From: JACKAQ01 sp020634975 [NCBI: Calditrichia bacterium]
Lineage (GTDB): Bacteria; Calditrichota; Calditrichia; RBG-13-44-9
DNA length: 64,000 bases
Assembly: GCA_020634975.1 (NCBI GenBank)
Contig: JACKAQ010000001.1
Location: forward strand, 1 to 64,000
Direction: 5' to 3'
Shown here: in pieces, positions 1 through 11,793 of the stretch
Layout of the letters: every line of letters begins with the position of its first letter
How positions within the stretch are numbered: the stretch's first letter is position 1
Notes under the pieces: model-generated
Databases searched by the model: none
What the model was told of the DNA's origin: nothing
What the model saw: only the letters and a program-made list of their open reading frames with translations
Translations under genes and position numbers: made by a program

Positions 1-9
1 TTACTGCAA

Positions 10-2541
<2,532 letters not shown>

Positions 2542-3522
2542 CTATTTTGGAGGTTCCGCTATTGTGATGACAACACTACCCTTTTTATGCCCTTTATCAA
2601 CATATCGGTGCGCTGCAACAATATCCGCTATCGGGTATTGCCGGTCAACGACTGCTTTTATTCTTCCAGCTTCAATCAATTCTTTAACAAATATCAAGTC
2701 TTTCTTTTTGAAAACAGCAACACCTGCAACCGCTTTTTGGCGGCTGAAAATTGCCGTTCGGAGAACCTTCAGGTAGTCCGGCAAACCCGCAACAGCCAGC
2801 AAAAAGCGTCCGTTTGAGGTTAAAGACGCCTTGCATCCCGCAAATGTTATTTTTCCGACGGTATCAAAAATAATGTCATACGTTTCGCCGTTCGTTGAAA
2901 AATCTTCTTTGGTGTAATCGATTACGGCATCCGCACCCAGCGACTTCACCAATGCGACATTGGCAGTACTGCATACGCCGGTAACGGTTGCACCATAATA
3001 TTTGGCAAGCTGAACCGCATAAGTGCCCAATCCACCGGAAGCGCCATTGACCAGCACTTTATCTCCCGCTTTAATTTTTCCGAAATCTCTCAAATAAACC
3101 AATGATGACAATGCCCCAAACGGAACGGCAACCGCTTCTGTAAAGGACATATTTTTCGGCAGCGTTGCGATCGGTTCTTTTTCCGGTATTGCGAGATATT
3201 CGGCATAAGCGCCCATATTGCTGGTGCCAAATACGCGGTCACCGCAGTTGAATGATGTTACATTTTTGCCAACCGTTTCAACAATCCCTGCAAACTCCAT
3301 CCCCAAAACAGGTTTTCTGGGTCTGTTGAAACCAAACACCAGTTTAGTGATCATTTTGAAACCGGTCGGGACATCCAGACTCCTCAACCGATAATCACCC
3401 GAAGTAACAGTTGTTGCAAGATTTTTTACCAACACTTCGTTATCTTTCACTACCGGCTGATCGATATTTTTTGATACCAGCACTTCCGGCGGTCCGTAAC
3501 GCTCATAAACAATCGCTTTCAT
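2542..3522 (-). CDS. NAD(P)-dependent medium-chain dehydrogenase/quinone reductase
   Basis: Cytosolic medium-chain dehydrogenase/reductase (MDR) of the zinc-independent quinone-oxidoreductase-like branch, about 326 residues. The N-terminal GroES-like fold starts MKAIVYERYGPPEVL. The Rossmann nucleotide-binding motif GASGGLGTYAVQLAKYYGA follows, and GADAVIDYTKEDF is typical of the family. Catalytic zinc ligands are not evident, which favours reduction of quinones or activated alkenes over alcohol oxidation; the substrate is unknown. The frame stays open for 26 codons upstream, but the ATG chosen here is preceded by AGAAGGAATAGT and matches the family N-terminus. It lies upstream of katG in the same direction with a 350-base gap, so the two are probably separate units; an oxidative-stress link is only suggestive. 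Confidence 0.88.
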   Translation of the reverse strand: MKAIVYERYGPPEVLVSKNIDQPVVKDNEVLVKNLATTVTSGDYRLRSLDVPTGFKMITKLVFGFNRPRKPVLGMEFAGIVETVGKNVTSFNCGDRVFGTSNMGAYAEYLAIPEKEPIATLPKNMSFTEAVAVPFGALSSLVYLRDFGKIKAGDKVLVNGASGGLGTYAVQLAKYYGATVTGVCSTANVALVKSLGADAVIDYTKEDFSTNGETYDIIFDTVGKITFAGCKASLTSNGRFLLAVAGLPDYLKVLRTAIFSRQKAVAGVAVFKKKDLIFVKELIEAGRIKAVVDRQYPIADIVAAHRYVDKGHKKGSVVITIAEPPK

Positions 3523-3901
3523 ACTATTCCTTCTGGTTATGTTGATAAAATTTAATATTTCAGCTTTTACTGTTGTTGCAAGGCAAATCGTGAACACCAA
3601 CCAATGATTCGAAATTTTGCAACGGTAAGTTGCAGTAAAAAAAAGTTGCGTTTCAAGATAAAGTGGATGAGCGGTTATTCAAATTTTATTTAGCGTCTCT
3701 ATCTCATCAATCACACATCCGTTGATGCATTTTTAAGAAATTCCCAAAGCGGTGAATAAATTTGTATTTACCACTTGTTTTTTTATTATAAAAATTGGAA
3801 AATATGTTACTCACATGCCAGCCAGATACTCACTGTCGTAACTGAATGACATGTAATTAAACAGCATTTTCCGGCATCTTTGAATATTAAACGGGCGGTT
3901 T
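3523..3901. other. divergent intergenic region
   Basis: About 380 AT-rich bases between two divergent genes, so it should hold at least two promoters. No clear operator, hairpin or RNA gene was recognised. Confidence 0.5.
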
Positions 3902-5278
3902 ATGTTACTGAAGATTGACTGTCAAAATCCCGATTGCGGAACGACCTATCAAATTGAATCAGCCAAAATCCCGTTGCACGGCGGAAAACTTACCTGCCGT
4001 AAGTGCCAGCAAAAGATAAACATACCGCCACGAGGCGAATTGGAAAAAGCCACGGAAACCCCTGTGGCAAGCCCTGTCGTATCACACCAACCGGCGGCAA
4101 CCCAGCCGAAACAATTGCCCACCTTACCCCGTTTGGAAGCGCAAAAACCGGTTGCACCAATCGTTCAAAAACCCGATACAAAACCTGCTGCAACCGCAGT
4201 TGCTGCGGCGCATACCAACGGCAAATCTCCGGCAACCAGTAAAATTCCCACTTTTTTGGTGGAGTTGCGTCAGGTGGTTGAGGGGTTACAATCGGAGGTT
4301 GCGGAAATCCGTTCGCTGATCAACAATCTGGATACCAATGAACAAATCGCCGCGTTACGCGCCGATATTGCGGCACTTGTGGAATCTTTTGCCGATTTGA
4401 GCAGCAGCACCGGCACCGCAATTCCAAAAGATCCGGATGATGATAACGATACGGATAACGAAACCGACGATCTACCAATTGAGATTGATGAAACCAATCT
4501 CGCTATTTTTGCCGGGTGGTTTAGTGAACACAACTTTTTGCTAAAGGATGTGCGTATCCCACAAGATGTGGATGGTATTTACGACCGGCTGGCAATTGAA
4601 CTGGGCGAAAAGTTTGACGTGCTATCCGGCGTTTACGAGGTGATCAAACGATATGTCAATTCCGGCAATTATTTTCATTACCAATTGCAGGAATATAAAC
4701 CGGAAGATATTTCCGTAATTGTGAATTATTGCTGCAAACTAACGCGATACGCCTTTTTACGATCCAAATACAAATCGTCGAATCCGTATAACCGGCGCAA
4801 CCGAACCATTGCCGCTGCGCCGCAGCGGAACGGCAAAGTCGTCAATTTTTTCACCGGCGGTTGGCTGGAACGGTTTGTTTATCGCCAGATCTGTAATTTA
4901 ATGGAAATCGTAAAAGTGCCGTATCATGCGGTTGTCAATCCCCAAATATCCTCAGAAAACGGCGATGCCAACGAGTTGGACATTCTTTTTCTGGTGAACA
5001 AGCAACCGTTATGGATTGAATGCAAAACCAATAATTATCAGGATCACATCCAGAAATATGCGGATTTGCGCAGACGGATGAACATCCCGCGCGATCAGGC
5101 AATGCTGGTGGTGTTGGGGTTGGACGAAAAACTGGCGGCGGATCTCACTGATATTTGGGGATTAACGGTGCTGAACGAAAAGAATTTTATGGAGCATATT
5201 GCCCGGGTGCTGCGGGTGTTGTCCGGTAAAATTTCTGAAGGAACGGCGACGGATGACGATACGGATGCGGAAGGGTAA
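3902..5278 (+). CDS. zinc-ribbon protein with PD-(D/E)XK nuclease-like domain
   Basis: Function not established; 458 residues. The N-terminus is an MJ0042-type zinc ribbon (C7, C12, C32, C35). Then come a Pro/Ala/Gln-rich linker (about 45-115), a predicted coiled coil (about 117-165) and a strongly acidic stretch around 180-190. The C-terminal part (about 190-440) ends in a restriction-endonuclease-like core: E323 in the helix GGWLERFVY, D360 in NELDILFL, and E373/K375 in WIECKT. This D-x12-ExK layout matches active PD-(D/E)XK nucleases and resembles the nuclease part of DUF1887/Card1-type proteins, but no CARF sensor is apparent. The gene stands alone, divergent from the reductase and convergent with the kinase operon. 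Nuclease activity is an inference from the motif. Confidence 0.75.
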   Translation: MLLKIDCQNPDCGTTYQIESAKIPLHGGKLTCRKCQQKINIPPRGELEKATETPVASPVVSHQPAATQPKQLPTLPRLEAQKPVAPIVQKPDTKPAATAVAAAHTNGKSPATSKIPTFLVELRQVVEGLQSEVAEIRSLINNLDTNEQIAALRADIAALVESFADLSSSTGTAIPKDPDDDNDTDNETDDLPIEIDETNLAIFAGWFSEHNFLLKDVRIPQDVDGIYDRLAIELGEKFDVLSGVYEVIKRYVNSGNYFHYQLQEYKPEDISVIVNYCCKLTRYAFLRSKYKSSNPYNRRNRTIAAAPQRNGKVVNFFTGGWLERFVYRQICNLMEIVKVPYHAVVNPQISSENGDANELDILFLVNKQPLWIECKTNNYQDHIQKYADLRRRMNIPRDQAMLVVLGLDEKLAADLTDIWGLTVLNEKNFMEHIARVLRVLSGKISEGTATDDDTDAEG

Positions 5279-5304
5279 TTCGGCAGGTTTGCCAAACCAT
5301 TACA

Positions 5305-8058
5305 TCAATCAACGGAAATCGCTTTGCTGATTGATCCCCACTTTTCGATTTTATCTTTCAATTCTGCGGGTTTTATGGGTTTGGATGTGTAATCGTTCAT
5401 CCCTGCGGCGATGCACTTTTCCCGGTCGCCTTTCATTGCGTGGGCAGTCATCGCGATGATGGGAATGTGCCGTTTCCCGGAATCCAGTTTGCGAATTTCT
5501 GCGGTGGCGGTCATTCCGTCCATTTCGGGCATTTGCACATCCATCAACACCAGATCGTACACATCATTTTGAATCGCCGACAACGCCTCCACACCGTTCG
5601 AAACAATATCAATTTCGTAACCCAATTTGCGCAAGGTAAACTGAGCCACTTTTTGGTTCACACGATTATCCTCCGCGAGCAAAATTCGCAGCGGGATATT
5701 GGAAGTAGCAGTTTCCGGCTGCGTTGCAGCGGTTTTGGACGCCTGCGAAATTGCCGCTTTATCATACGGTTTTCCGAAAACCCGGTTGATGCAATTAATG
5801 ATCATCTGTTGTTTGATGGGCTTGCTCAGGAATCCTGTAAATCCGTAATCTTCCAACATCGGCGAATCAACTTGCTTTCCGATGGGGCTTAACGAAATTA
5901 ATATTGTAGATTTGGTCGACTCCATCATTTTAATTTTGCGGCTTAACAAATCGCCATCGATTTTGGGTAATTTGGAATCCAACATGGCGATATCGAACGG
6001 GGATTGTTTTTGAACAGCATCGGACAGCTTGTTGAGTGCTTTCTGGCTGTCCGCAGCAACGGCTACGCGACATCCCATTCTTAATAGCTGTTCTTTTAGC
6101 GCTGCGCGATTATGCGAACTTCCATCGACAATCAAAATGTGTTTTTGGGCAATCAGGTTATTTGTCGGTAATTGTTTCGCCGGTTGCGCGGATTGTTTTG
6201 GCAATGTAATTACGAACCAGAATGTCGACCCTTTTCCGGGATTGCTTTCCACACCAATATTGCCGCCCATCATTTCCACAAGCTGTTTGGAAATTGCCAA
6301 TCCCAAACCGGTGCCGCCATATTTTCGAGTTGTGGATGCATCCACCTGCGAGAACGATTTGAACAATCTGTCCAGCCGGTCTTTGGGAATTCCGATGCCC
6401 GTATCGCTTACGCTGATGCGAATGGTTGCTTCTGTTTCGCTTTCGGATTCCGCTGTGCAACGAATGCAAACATTCCCTTTATTCGTGAATTTGATAGCGT
6501 TGTTGCCCAAATTCACCAAAATCTGACGAATCCGTCCCGGATCACCCATCAGGTTGACCGGTACTTTGTGATGCAGAATTGTGGAGAATTCCAATTGTTT
6601 CTTTTGCGCGGGAATCGCCAGCACATCGGTCAAATCTTCCAGCGTGTTGCGCAAATCGAAATCGACGATATCCAGTTCCAGTTTTCCGGCTTCTACTTTG
6701 GAATAATCCAGAATATCGTTGATGACCGTTAATAAAGCGTTGGCGCTATTACACACCGTTTGGGCAAACTGGCGTTGCTGGAGGGTTAAATCTGTTTCGA
6801 TCAGCAAACCGGCCATTCCCAGAATACCATTCATCGGTGTCCGGATTTCGTGGCTCATGTTGGCTAAAAAATTGCTTTTGGATTGCGACGCCTGTTCCGC
6901 TTCCTGCTTTGCCAGGCTGAGCGCGGCTTCTGTTTTTTTACGAACCGAAATCTCTTCCAGCAATGCATCTCTGGAAACGGTTGTCCGTTTCAGGTCGGTT
7001 ACCATCTGATTAAAACCGGCTGCAAGCTCCCCTATTTCATTGTTTGAAACAACTTCAATTCGAGAATCCAAATTTCCCTGACTAATGGCCAGGGTGGCAT
7101 CCCGCAATTCGATAACCGGTTTGGTAATTCTTTTGGACAAATACAAACCTGCAACAAATGCCAAAACAAAAATAAACAACAGGCTCAATAGCGATAATTT
7201 CAGTTTTTGAATAACCGGATCGTATGCTTCAATTAAGGGCAATTCGATAACTACCGCCCAATCCGGTGTGCGCAGCGGTTCGTACGTGGTAAAAACGTAG
7301 GTATCGAGAATACCTTTGCCAAAGGTTAATTCCGTATTGTCCCTGAGTAAATAATCGTTGAGTATAAAATTTTTGACCGCCTGCAGGCTGGTCAGTTTAT
7401 CTCCTCTCATCACCCGGCTAACATCCTCAAACGCCAGCAGGTTGCCAGCACGATCGACAACAAACGCTACGCCATCCGTTCCTACCTGAATATTCCCAAC
7501 CAGATCCCACATAAATTTTAGATTGGTTTCCGCAATGAGCATGCCGGTAAAATCGCCAAAAATATCTATTACAGCGACACCAACCAGCAACATCGGTTCG
7601 CAAGTTATTTCATCAATATGCACCTGACCGACGAACGGTTTTCCCAACCGCAAACGCATTTGAATAGAACTTAATTCCTCGGTAATTTTGATGGGAACCA
7701 TTTTTGATTGGCGTGAAACACCGATAATTTCGTTACCCTGCGGATCGGAAAGCGTTATGCTATGAAAAGAGTGCTCTTTTCCCAACAACCGTTCCAAAAT
7801 CAGCTTTTTTTCAGATTGTTCGTTTGCGGAAAGATTGGTTAATGAGACAGTTGCATCCAGCAAATTCAACTTATCTTGAACAAAACTTTTTACGATAAAT
7901 GACGCATTTTGGGCGATGCGTTGCTGTTTATCCGCTATGGCAATATTTTGGGTTTTAAGGCTAAAAAAAATGTCGCTAACGATGGATACAAACAAAACTA
8001 TCAGACTCAATCCCAAAAAAGCGATTGCAAGGGTAACTGTTAAACTTCTGGATTTCAT
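5305..8058 (-). CDS. hybrid sensor histidine kinase with two receiver domains
   Basis: Inner-membrane hybrid kinase of 917 residues. An N-terminal membrane segment (about 7-30) is followed by a periplasmic dCache-like sensor (about 35-280), a second membrane segment (about 283-307), HAMP, a short coiled coil, HisKA with H403 in SHEIRTPMNGILGM, HATPase_c, and two receivers with phospho-acceptors D694 (MLDSKLPKIDG) and D840 (LMDVQMPEMDG). There is no HPt or output domain, so phosphate must pass to an unlinked partner. It is the third gene after two TrpX-like lipoproteins, 27 bases behind the second and with a GAGGT ribosome site, so those lipoproteins may deliver the ligand to the sensor. The ligand is unknown. 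Confidence 0.93.
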   Translation of the reverse strand: MKSRSLTVTLAIAFLGLSLIVLFVSIVSDIFFSLKTQNIAIADKQQRIAQNASFIVKSFVQDKLNLLDATVSLTNLSANEQSEKKLILERLLGKEHSFHSITLSDPQGNEIIGVSRQSKMVPIKITEELSSIQMRLRLGKPFVGQVHIDEITCEPMLLVGVAVIDIFGDFTGMLIAETNLKFMWDLVGNIQVGTDGVAFVVDRAGNLLAFEDVSRVMRGDKLTSLQAVKNFILNDYLLRDNTELTFGKGILDTYVFTTYEPLRTPDWAVVIELPLIEAYDPVIQKLKLSLLSLLFIFVLAFVAGLYLSKRITKPVIELRDATLAISQGNLDSRIEVVSNNEIGELAAGFNQMVTDLKRTTVSRDALLEEISVRKKTEAALSLAKQEAEQASQSKSNFLANMSHEIRTPMNGILGMAGLLIETDLTLQQRQFAQTVCNSANALLTVINDILDYSKVEAGKLELDIVDFDLRNTLEDLTDVLAIPAQKKQLEFSTILHHKVPVNLMGDPGRIRQILVNLGNNAIKFTNKGNVCIRCTAESESETEATIRISVSDTGIGIPKDRLDRLFKSFSQVDASTTRKYGGTGLGLAISKQLVEMMGGNIGVESNPGKGSTFWFVITLPKQSAQPAKQLPTNNLIAQKHILIVDGSSHNRAALKEQLLRMGCRVAVAADSQKALNKLSDAVQKQSPFDIAMLDSKLPKIDGDLLSRKIKMMESTKSTILISLSPIGKQVDSPMLEDYGFTGFLSKPIKQQMIINCINRVFGKPYDKAAISQASKTAATQPETATSNIPLRILLAEDNRVNQKVAQFTLRKLGYEIDIVSNGVEALSAIQNDVYDLVLMDVQMPEMDGMTATAEIRKLDSGKRHIPIIAMTAHAMKGDREKCIAAGMNDYTSKPIKPAELKDKIEKWGSISKAISVD

Positions 8059-8085
8059 TATTTTTTACCTCAATTCCCAAACCCG

Positions 8086-9102
8086 TTACCGGATGATTTC
8101 ATCGGCACGACTGATCAGCCCTTCGGAAACTTTCAGCCCATACTGTTGCGCCAATTTGTAATTGATCTTCAGCCGGGAAATGGGTGTTACAACCATTAGC
8201 GCACCTGCAGGTGAGCCATGTAGAATTTTATCTGCTAACAGCACAGCTTGTTTTCCCATTTCGGATAGATCGGGCGTAAAGCCGAGAACGGTTTTTTCTC
8301 TATAATACCCGTTTCCGTTCCCGATTATCGGGATTTTGAACTCCTCTGCAAAAGCTGTAATCATCGACCAACCAACAAGGGAAAGGGAATAATGATCTGG
8401 CATCATTAAAATAGCATCGAAACCGACATCTTTTGCAGCACGACGTTTGTCCAAATCCGCCTGAATATCGGCGATTCCGTTTATTTGCACTTCTTCCAAT
8501 TGGATATCCGTTTGAGCAACGGAACGATGCAACATTTCGATGGCGACTTTATTTGGTGGATAATTTGAATCGCATGCAATCCAAACACGTTTAACGGACG
8601 GCGCCAGTTCGCGCAGCAATTCCAGCCGCATTACCGAAATATCCGGTCCGGGATAGCGAACGCCGGTAATATTTCCACCGGGATGAGGAATGGTTTCTAC
8701 CAGATCGTTACCTTCGATTCCCGCCATCACAAAAACGATGGGAATATTGGTTTCGCGGGTCAATTTTTTTACCCAAAGGGTGGTTTCGGTGGGAAAGGTT
8801 AAAATCAGGTCTACGCTATCTGCTATTATTTGCCGGATTTTCACCTCATCTTCCGGTTTTTTGGGATTAACGCGAAGAAAATTGTAAAAAACATTTTCAC
8901 TTTCGATGTAGCCGTGGTCGGCCATGCCATCCGTGAATCCCTGGATGATTTGCTCAAATGTTTCTATTCCAGAAACGATGGCAATTTTGTAGCTTTTTTG
9001 ATCCGATTTTTGCGGGCTGCACCCGCAGAAAACCAATGGCATCACCAGAAACATAACAGCTAATATTGTATGCACGGTTAAACGGAGGTCTTTAAAACTC
9101 AT
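8086..9102 (-). CDS. TrpX-like ABC_sub_bind periplasmic lipoprotein (second copy)
   Basis: Member of the ABC_sub_bind (TrpX/YtmI-like, PF04392) family of two-lobed periplasmic binding proteins, 338 residues. The signal peptide ends in VFCGCSP, a plausible lipobox, so the protein is probably membrane-anchored. Family features include the DLILTFPTETT segment and PHPGGNITGVRYPGPDI. It is clearly paralogous to the gene just upstream (shared PGGN-TG-RYPGPDI, IPIVF/IPVVF and SRADEIIR/SRSDEIIR), so the pair arose by tandem duplication. No permease or ATPase gene is nearby; the downstream gene is a hybrid kinase. A sensing role, feeding ligand to the kinase, is therefore more likely than transport, though it is unproven. 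The 17-base gap and AGGAATTAAA site support an operon. Confidence 0.88.
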   Translation of the reverse strand: MSFKDLRLTVHTILAVMFLVMPLVFCGCSPQKSDQKSYKIAIVSGIETFEQIIQGFTDGMADHGYIESENVFYNFLRVNPKKPEDEVKIRQIIADSVDLILTFPTETTLWVKKLTRETNIPIVFVMAGIEGNDLVETIPHPGGNITGVRYPGPDISVMRLELLRELAPSVKRVWIACDSNYPPNKVAIEMLHRSVAQTDIQLEEVQINGIADIQADLDKRRAAKDVGFDAILMMPDHYSLSLVGWSMITAFAEEFKIPIIGNGNGYYREKTVLGFTPDLSEMGKQAVLLADKILHGSPAGALMVVTPISRLKINYKLAQQYGLKVSEGLISRADEIIR

Positions 9103-9119
9103 TTTAATTCCTGTATTCG

Positions 9120-10127
9120 TTATCTGATGATTTCATCGGATCTGCTCAATAGACCTTCGGGAACAGTGATCCCCATTTCCGTTGCTGCTTTGTAATTTAA
9201 TTGGATATAGCTTTCGGAGGAAAGCACCGGTATCGAGCCGACTGATTTGCCATTTAATATTTTCTCTGCCAATCGAGCCGCCTGTTTACCGGTAGCTACG
9301 GGATCAATATTTACACCAAACAATGTGGTGTAATTTTCGACCAACACGCTTGTACCGACTACAGGTATTTTGTTTTTCGACGCATATTTACCAATAGCCC
9401 GGAACGCCTCCGGCACCACGGTTAGCGGCTCTGCCAGAAACAAGATGGCATCGAAGCGGTTTTGGGATAATTGATTGAAGTTTTGTTCAATTTCAGCGGC
9501 ATCGGCAGCCGGTATTTCAAAAATTGATACATCCGCTTTTTCTGCGACTGGCTTTAACGCGTTCAGTTGACTGGCAACTATCGGATAATCGCGCTGATAT
9601 GGTATACAAATCCGCTTTGTATTCGGCAACAGCTCCATCATTATTTCGAAACGTTTGATAGCGATATCCGGTCCCGGATAGCGAATGCCGGTAACATTTC
9701 CGCCCGGATTGCGCACATTGTCCACCAATTCCGTTCCCTCAATGTTCGCCACCGCAAAAACCACCGGAATTCCGGTTCCTTCGGTAATTTTTTTAGCTTC
9801 TTGCGTGGCTTCCGTTGGGAAAACAAAAATCAGATCCACCGAATCTGCAACAAATTGCTTCAAAATCTGTTGATAATTCGCGATGTCGAAATTGGTTCTC
9901 TGAAAATCAAAAACGATGTTTTCTCCCTCAACAAACCCCAATTCCGCCAATTCATCTATAAAACTATCAGCTGTAGCAGACATATATTCCAATCCGCAAA
10001 GAATGCCCACATGCTTTGTGGTTACTTCCAATGTTTTTTCGGCACATCCGCTCAAAAATATTTGGGTAAAAAACACCGCAACAACGGTCAACTTACGGAT
10101 ATTGTTTACTAACAAACTATTTTTCAT
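9120..10127 (-). CDS. TrpX-like ABC_sub_bind periplasmic lipoprotein (first copy)
   Basis: First gene of the three-gene signalling operon; 335 residues, ABC_sub_bind family. The signal peptide ends in IFLSGCAEK, a good lipobox with acylated Cys. The body follows the family pattern: DLIFVFPTEATQEAKKI, NPGGNVTGIRYPGPDIAIKR, and the C-terminal YKAATEMGITVPEGLLSRSD. Members bind small ligands such as aromatic amino acids in transporter systems, but the ligand here cannot be read from the sequence. It is paralogous to the next gene; divergence in the middle of the lobes suggests they may bind different ligands. An AAGG site precedes the ATG. Confidence 0.88.
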   Translation of the reverse strand: MKNSLLVNNIRKLTVVAVFFTQIFLSGCAEKTLEVTTKHVGILCGLEYMSATADSFIDELAELGFVEGENIVFDFQRTNFDIANYQQILKQFVADSVDLIFVFPTEATQEAKKITEGTGIPVVFAVANIEGTELVDNVRNPGGNVTGIRYPGPDIAIKRFEIMMELLPNTKRICIPYQRDYPIVASQLNALKPVAEKADVSIFEIPAADAAEIEQNFNQLSQNRFDAILFLAEPLTVVPEAFRAIGKYASKNKIPVVGTSVLVENYTTLFGVNIDPVATGKQAARLAEKILNGKSVGSIPVLSSESYIQLNYKAATEMGITVPEGLLSRSDEIIR

Positions 10128-10585
10128 ATCAAAAACCTTATTGATATTGTATTTGTATCACTATAAATGATTCCGGTATCGGGATGATTTCAACAAAATC
10201 GAAAATCGGAATCGGATAAACGCGTATCTATCAATCGTGCAAATCCTTCCGGCTACATTACAATGATAATAATATTCGAGTTAAACCGGCCGATCTTTAC
10301 ATGCTTATTAATTCCTAATTGTTTGTGCAGATTCTGTATCGCCATCTGATTTTTTCATAAAAAATGTTATGGGGTTAACTGATATTTGAGGCTCAGTCGA
10401 GTGATCAAAAAAACCGGCGGTAAGTAATGGCAATTGATTCTGCCAACTTGTATTCGTTAATCGATAACCGAGGTACAAAGCATGCAATTACAGTCTAACG
10501 AAACATTTTTTCTGACTTTCAGCGTACTGAAGGTTGGTGCGGGGAGATTGGATTCAATGAGTGTGGTTGGGCTTCCCAAACCGGT
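10128..10585. other. intergenic region, nothing recognised
   Basis: About 460 bases between two leftward genes. It should contain the promoter of the lipoprotein-kinase operon. No gene, strong hairpin or known RNA motif was recognised on either strand. Confidence 0.45.
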
Positions 10586-11767
10586 TTACGGGTTCTTCTG
10601 CAACAGAATGCCCATTTTGATAAATGTTTGCTCACGGTAAATTTCGTTGTCCGATTGACTATCGACAATTACAAAATCGAATAGAAAATTGTTACTGATA
10701 AACTGTTTCAAGCCTGCAGAAAAATATTTTACCGCCTGATATGAATTTTCATCATCCGATAGTGGATCCGGGCGATAAAACCCGATAGACAGGGTTGTTT
10801 TGCGACTTAAGGGAAAAATCAGGTTACCGGAAAACCCAACTGTATTGTCAATCCCCATGCTGCTTTGGCCCCAAAAAACGGTGATTGCATTCCCGGTAAT
10901 CCACATTTTTTCAAACAATTTTATTAACACACCCGCATTAAATTTATCAGGAAGTGTTGACTCAAACGCATTGTTAATTTGAACTTGTGTGAAACCCGCG
11001 CTGCTGGAATTGCCGGTTGTTAGCCGTGCATATGAATCTTTATAGTTATAATTTCCAGAGATTGTTGCCCCTTTTTCATAGGTTAAACCGAACCTGATTC
11101 GACGGTTGTGATCATAAATCAAGCCTGCTTTCCAATGAAAAGCCAAATTTGTGGCAGTAACAATTACTCTTGGGATTCCACCTGAGTAGTTAAAAAAATC
11201 CAGGTTGGTTTGAAATCCGGCGCTCAATTGACGATCTACGCCGGGAAATTTTTTTAACCGGATTGCTGCCATAAATCCCGCACTGTAAATATCTGTTTTA
11301 AAAACCGGCTTAAAAGCTGCCGTGCTTAAACTGTCGCTATTGCCATTCGTGGTAATCGGTATTTCGTCAAGTTCTATATTAGCGGTATATGGACGGCTAA
11401 ATCCCAAACCAATTCGAAAATCATTAAACGGTTTTACAATGCCAAAAGACTGTGGAAGCCATGCCAGGTTTTGGTCGATTGTTAAATCATCATTCAAATC
11501 CAGCCGGTTGCGGTATTCCATCGCGATACCACCGGATATTGTTTCGTAATCAACCATCAACGCAGGATTGGTCACCGAAATCGTAAACGGGTTTGATATC
11601 GTATTCGAAAAAAAACCGGTGCTATTCAACGCCTCAATTTTAAATCCCTGTTGAAACAAGCTAAGGGATTGGCTGGTACGCTGGGGATCATCCGCAAACG
11701 CCAGATGTATAAATAAAATCATCGAAACAAACAATCGTCCAGAGTATTTTATTGAATTGCTTTGCAT
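10586..11767 (-). CDS. outer-membrane beta-barrel protein, FadL/OmpP1-like
   Basis: Exported 393-residue protein with a signal peptide (about 1-25, ending near LAFADDPQ) and a body of alternating amphipathic strands ending in an aromatic-rich segment (FIKMGILL). Early residues SNPFTISVTNPALMVDYE and the later GLIYDHNRRIRFGLTYEKG resemble the OmpP1/FadL/UPF0164 style of barrel common in FCB bacteria. A transport role for hydrophobic compounds is possible but cannot be assigned. It is followed on the same strand by remnants of two further barrel genes, so this stretch once encoded several surface proteins. Confidence 0.7.
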   Translation of the reverse strand: MQSNSIKYSGRLFVSMILFIHLAFADDPQRTSQSLSLFQQGFKIEALNSTGFFSNTISNPFTISVTNPALMVDYETISGGIAMEYRNRLDLNDDLTIDQNLAWLPQSFGIVKPFNDFRIGLGFSRPYTANIELDEIPITTNGNSDSLSTAAFKPVFKTDIYSAGFMAAIRLKKFPGVDRQLSAGFQTNLDFFNYSGGIPRVIVTATNLAFHWKAGLIYDHNRRIRFGLTYEKGATISGNYNYKDSYARLTTGNSSSAGFTQVQINNAFESTLPDKFNAGVLIKLFEKMWITGNAITVFWGQSSMGIDNTVGFSGNLIFPLSRKTTLSIGFYRPDPLSDDENSYQAVKYFSAGLKQFISNNFLFDFVIVDSQSDNEIYREQTFIKMGILLQKNP

Positions 11768-11793
11768 CTGTTAACCTTTTGTTTCAAATGAAA

